Source: Scatomorpha merdigallinarum
GTDB taxonomy: Bacteria; Bacillota; Clostridia; Oscillospirales; Oscillospiraceae
DNA length: 14,913 nt
Direction of reading: 5' to 3'
Assembly: GCA_018710885.1 (NCBI GenBank)
Contig: DVJA01000061.1
Coordinates: 1-14,913, forward strand
Numbering within the stretch: the first letter of the stretch is position 1; every line of letters begins with the position of its first letter. The notes beneath the pieces are model-generated. The model made no database searches. It was not told the DNA's origin and saw nothing but the letters and a program-made list of their open reading frames with translations. A program made the translations under genes and the position numbers. Shown in pieces: positions 12,679 to 14,913 of the stretch.

Positions 12679-13334
12679 CGCTTCTCCTCCTTAGAGCCGT
12701 TTATTCCCGCGTGAGGCAGGTTCCATCTGAAATACGCGCTCAGCAGCCGAATGACCACGGTGGCCGTCATGCCCAGGGCTATGGCCCAGGCGTCGCCCGT
12801 GAGCGGCATCATAATCACGCAGAGCACCGCGCCGAGCAAGGACGCGCTCGCGTAGACGTGTTTGAGGAATATGTACGGCGTCTGTCCCGCCATCACGTCG
12901 CGCAGCACGCCGCCGCCCACGCCTGTGACGACACCGGTGAACACCAGCAGGAAAGCGTTATACTCCACCCCCTGCTCCAGCGCCGTACCTATTGCAGACA
13001 CTGTAAAGGCGCCGAGGCCGAGGCTGTCCATGATAAGCATGACTACGCTGTACGGGCCAGTGGTCTTCTCGGTAAACCCGCGCCTGGCTATCAGAAACAC
13101 CGCCACGCTTGCGGCTATGGCTATCATGGCGTAAATAGGGTGCTGGAAAGTGCGCGGCGGCGTCAGGCCCAGGATGAGGTCTCGTATTACGCCGCCGCCC
13201 ACGGCGGTCGTTAGGCCCAGTATGATGACGCCGAACACATCCATGTCCCGGCGCACGCCGACAAAGGCGCCGGACACCGCAAAGGCCAGGGTGCCCACTA
13301 TTTCAAGGACGAACAAAACCGTCTCCAAATCCAC
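12675..13334 (-). CDS. TRIC-type cation channel, UPF0126/YicG family
   Basis: A 219-aa membrane protein of the trimeric intracellular cation channel family (bacterial YicG/UPF0126), which conducts monovalent cations as a trimer. It has seven hydrophobic helices formed from two internal repeats. The repeat marks are GGGVIRDLILG (46-56) and GGGVLRDVMAG (140-150), whose glycines kink the pore helices; IGTLAFAVSGAF-like residues open TM1. GTG at 13334 is in the best frame, but GGGAGG is only 2 nt away. TTG at 13328 (residue 3) has a better 8-nt spacing and may be the true start. It has its own promoter and heads the operon with two PPC genes, to which it is directly coupled. Confidence 0.9.
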   Translation of the reverse strand: MDLETVLFVLEIVGTLAFAVSGAFVGVRRDMDVFGVIILGLTTAVGGGVIRDLILGLTPPRTFQHPIYAMIAIAASVAVFLIARRGFTEKTTGPYSVVMLIMDSLGLGAFTVSAIGTALEQGVEYNAFLLVFTGVVTGVGGGVLRDVMAGQTPYIFLKHVYASASLLGAVLCVIMMPLTGDAWAIALGMTATVVIRLLSAYFRWNLPHAGINGSKEEKR

Positions 13335-13363
13335 AACCTCCCGGAAGTTTCCGCTATGGAGCT

Positions 13364-13397
13364 ATTCTAACCCGCAGCCGTTAACTTTTCAACGGCT
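13364..13397 (-). promoter_or_regulatory. Promoter of the TRIC operon
   Basis: Minus-strand TTGAAA (13387-13392), 17-bp spacer and TAGAAT (13364-13369). An inverted repeat AGCCGTT/AACGGCT (13376-13382 and 13391-13397) spans the spacer and -35 and could be an operator. Confidence 0.6.
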
Positions 13398-13404
13398 ATA
13401 TGCA

Positions 13405-13433
13405 TTGCAGTCACGATATTTTGATGCTATAAT
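13405..13433 (+). promoter_or_regulatory. Promoter of the HdeD-like gene
   Basis: TTGCAG (13405-13410), 17-bp spacer and perfect TATAAT (13428-13433). It is divergent from the TRIC promoter, with only 12 bp between the two -35 elements, so a shared regulator is possible. Confidence 0.7.
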
Positions 13434-13462
13434 ATGTTTAACCCACATTTGGAGGGCTGTCT

Positions 13463-13993
13463 ATGAATAAAAAGGAGCTGGCCGGCCAGCTTATCTCTGC
13501 CGTAGTGTACATCGCGCTCGGCCTTATCCTTGCGCTCAATCCCGGCATGAGCGCCAACCTCATCTGCTCAGGAATCGGGGTTTGCGCCCTTGTTTACGGA
13601 GCATTTTCCATATTGCTCTACTACATGCGCCGCCGTGACGGAGACGTGTCGCGCTTCGCTCTGCCGGTGGGCATTGCCTTTGCGGCCCTGGGCGCCTTCT
13701 GCCTGATAGCGCCGGAGGTGGTACTGTCTATCATCCCCCTGCTCTTCGGCGTCGTGCTGCTCATTGACGGCTCCGGCAAGCTTGGCCGCGCTTTTGAACT
13801 GCGCCGCGCCGGCTTCCCCGGCTGGAGCACCGTTTTGGTCGTGGCCCTGCTAGTAATGCTCTTCGGCGTATTGCTCGTGACTCAGCCGTACATGGCAGTG
13901 GAAACCGTTATGCGTCTTTTTGGCGCCCTGCTCACCGCCGACGGGGCCATAGAGCTCTACTTCATACTCCGCATTTACAGAAATGTAGGCTGA
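13463..13993 (+). CDS. HdeD/DUF308-family membrane protein
   Basis: A 176-aa integral membrane protein with six predicted helices arranged as DUF308 (PF03729) repeats. Segments include LISAVVYIALGLILALNP, LICSGIGVCALVYGAFSILLYY, FALPVGIAFAALGAFCLIAP, VLSIIPLLFGVVLLIDGSGKL, VLVVALLVMLFGVLLV and a last helix near LFGALLTADGAIEL. The recurring G-x-x-L-x-x-x-P pattern at helix ends and the ALLxADGAIEL motif are typical. HdeD of E. coli is linked to acid resistance at high cell density; here the role is unknown. ATG at 13463 has GGAGG 7 nt upstream. It is monocistronic, closed by a 19-bp terminator, and divergent from the TRIC gene. Confidence 0.88.
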   Translation: MNKKELAGQLISAVVYIALGLILALNPGMSANLICSGIGVCALVYGAFSILLYYMRRRDGDVSRFALPVGIAFAALGAFCLIAPEVVLSIIPLLFGVVLLIDGSGKLGRAFELRRAGFPGWSTVLVVALLVMLFGVLLVTQPYMAVETVMRLFGALLTADGAIELYFILRIYRNVG

Positions 13994-14004
13994 TAAAGCC
14001 TGTG

Positions 14005-14045
14005 AAAAGGAAAAGGGAGCCGCCAAGCGGCTCCCTTTTCCTTTT
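14005..14045. terminator. Bidirectional terminator between the HdeD-like gene and metK
   Basis: A 19-bp perfect stem (14005-14023 with 14027-14045) and 3-nt loop, with A-rich and T-rich ends on both strands, between two convergent genes. The metK stop lies 10 bp beyond. Confidence 0.92.
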
Positions 14046-14055
14046 GTTCCTTGGC

Positions 14056-14913
14056 TCAGGCTCCGACGGCACGACGCAGGGCGTCCACACGGTCGGTCTT
14101 TTCCCAGGCAACGCCCAAATCCTCGCGGCCCATGTGGCCATAAGCGGCCAGGGCCTTGTACTGCGGCTTTTTGAGCTCCAGGTCGCGGATAATCGCGGTC
14201 GGGCGCAGGTCAAAGACCTGGCCTATGGCCTCTTCCAGCGCGTGATCGCTCACAGTGCCCGTACCGAAGGTGGTAACGTTTACGCTCACCGGGTTCGCAA
14301 CGCCAATCGCGTAGGCTATCTGTACCTGGCAGCGCCTGGCAAGGCCTGCGGCGACAATGTTCTTTGCCACGTAGCGTGCGGCATAAGTCGCGCTGCGGTC
14401 AACTTTCGTGGGGTCCTTGCCGGAGAAGCAGCCACCGCCGTGGGGAGCGCTGCCGCCGTAGGTGTCGACAATGATCTTGCGGCCGGTGAGGCCGGAGTCA
14501 GCAGCGGGGCCGCCCTTGACAAAGCGCCCGGTCGGGTTGACATAATACTTTATGTCGCCCTTGTTCAGTTCGGCGGGCACTATCGGGTCAATGACGTACT
14601 TTATCATGTCGGCGCGGATCTGCTCAAGGGAGACGCCCTCGTCGTGCTGAGTGGAGACGACAACGGTGTCTATGCGCACGGGCTTGCCGTTTTCGTCGTA
14701 CTCCACGGTGACCTGGGTCTTGCCGTCCGGGCGCAGATAAGTGAGCAGGCCGCTGTGGCGCACCTCGGCCAGCTTGCGGGCCATCTTGTGCGCGAGGGAA
14801 ATAGCGAGCGGCATCAGCTCGGGGGTCTCGTCGCAGGCGTAGCCGAACATCATGCCCTGATCGCCCGCGCCCATGTTCTCATCACCGCGCTTAACGCCCA
14901 TGGCGATGTCCGG
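14056..14913 (-). CDS. metK: S-adenosylmethionine synthetase, 5' end missing
   Basis: Makes S-adenosylmethionine from methionine and ATP, releasing phosphate and pyrophosphate, in the cytosol; the product is the general methyl donor. The 285 visible C-terminal residues carry the hexapeptide GAGDQG, DEGVSLEQIRADM, NPTGRFVKGGPAADSGLTGRKIIVDTYGG, the glycine-rich P-loop-like GGGCFSGKDPTKVDRSA and the closing GHMGREDLGVAWEKTD. The usual length is near 395, so about 110 residues lie beyond the right edge. The frame is open to the last base (P-D-I-A before MGVKRGDENMG), so the ATG at 14901 is internal. The gene ends just before a shared terminator. Identity is secure. Confidence 0.97.
   Translation of the reverse strand, partial: PDIAMGVKRGDENMGAGDQGMMFGYACDETPELMPLAISLAHKMARKLAEVRHSGLLTYLRPDGKTQVTVEYDENGKPVRIDTVVVSTQHDEGVSLEQIRADMIKYVIDPIVPAELNKGDIKYYVNPTGRFVKGGPAADSGLTGRKIIVDTYGGSAPHGGGCFSGKDPTKVDRSATYAARYVAKNIVAAGLARRCQVQIAYAIGVANPVSVNVTTFGTGTVSDHALEEAIGQVFDLRPTAIIRDLELKKPQYKALAAYGHMGREDLGVAWEKTDRVDALRRAVGA

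Overview
The window reads as chromosome of a GC-rich anaerobic Firmicute, most likely class Clostridia (Oscillospirales or a related gut lineage). The supports are GGAGG-type ribosome binding sites, sigma-A style -35/-10 promoters with 17-bp spacers, many intrinsic terminators, a Firmicutes-type L10 leader RNA, a zinc-finger anti-sigma pair, an MsmK-type sugar ATPase and a short ACT-type SerA. No phage, transposase, CRISPR, tRNA or rRNA gene was found. The genus cannot be fixed from the sequence alone.

Layout. (1) 1-2035, plus strand: 3' part of serC overlapping serA, the first two steps of serine synthesis from 3-phosphoglycerate, closed by a bidirectional terminator. (2) 2095-3300, minus: an orphan msmK-type ABC ATPase with a long leader. 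(3) About 3500-4155: gene-free DNA full of palindromes, including a diverged tandem repeat whose stems covary. (4) 4197-6515, minus: an aldehyde dehydrogenase upstream of a HutC-type GntR regulator that has its own promoter and a dyad over the -35. (5) 6711-8172, minus: an ECF sigma factor translationally coupled to a two-TM zinc-finger anti-sigma factor. (6) 8426-9640, minus: rplJ-rplL with L10 leader, attenuator and a consensus promoter that sits inside the end of gtrA (9651-10106).

(7) 10238-10603, plus: an unrecognised cysteine-rich 121-aa protein behind a promoter carrying a near-perfect 9-1-9 Fur-like box. (8) 10611-13334, minus: a TRIC-type cation channel gene, two tandem PPC/DUF296 paralogues and a YdcZ/DMT-type transporter; the first three are tightly coupled. 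(9) 13463-13993, plus: an HdeD/DUF308 membrane protein, divergent from the TRIC gene. (10) 14056-14913, minus: most of metK, running off the right edge.

Most genes are housekeeping or well-known families. The least ordinary parts are the TRIC-PPC-PPC cluster, the Fur-box/cysteine-rich orphan gene, and the structured intergenic DNA between msmK and gntR.
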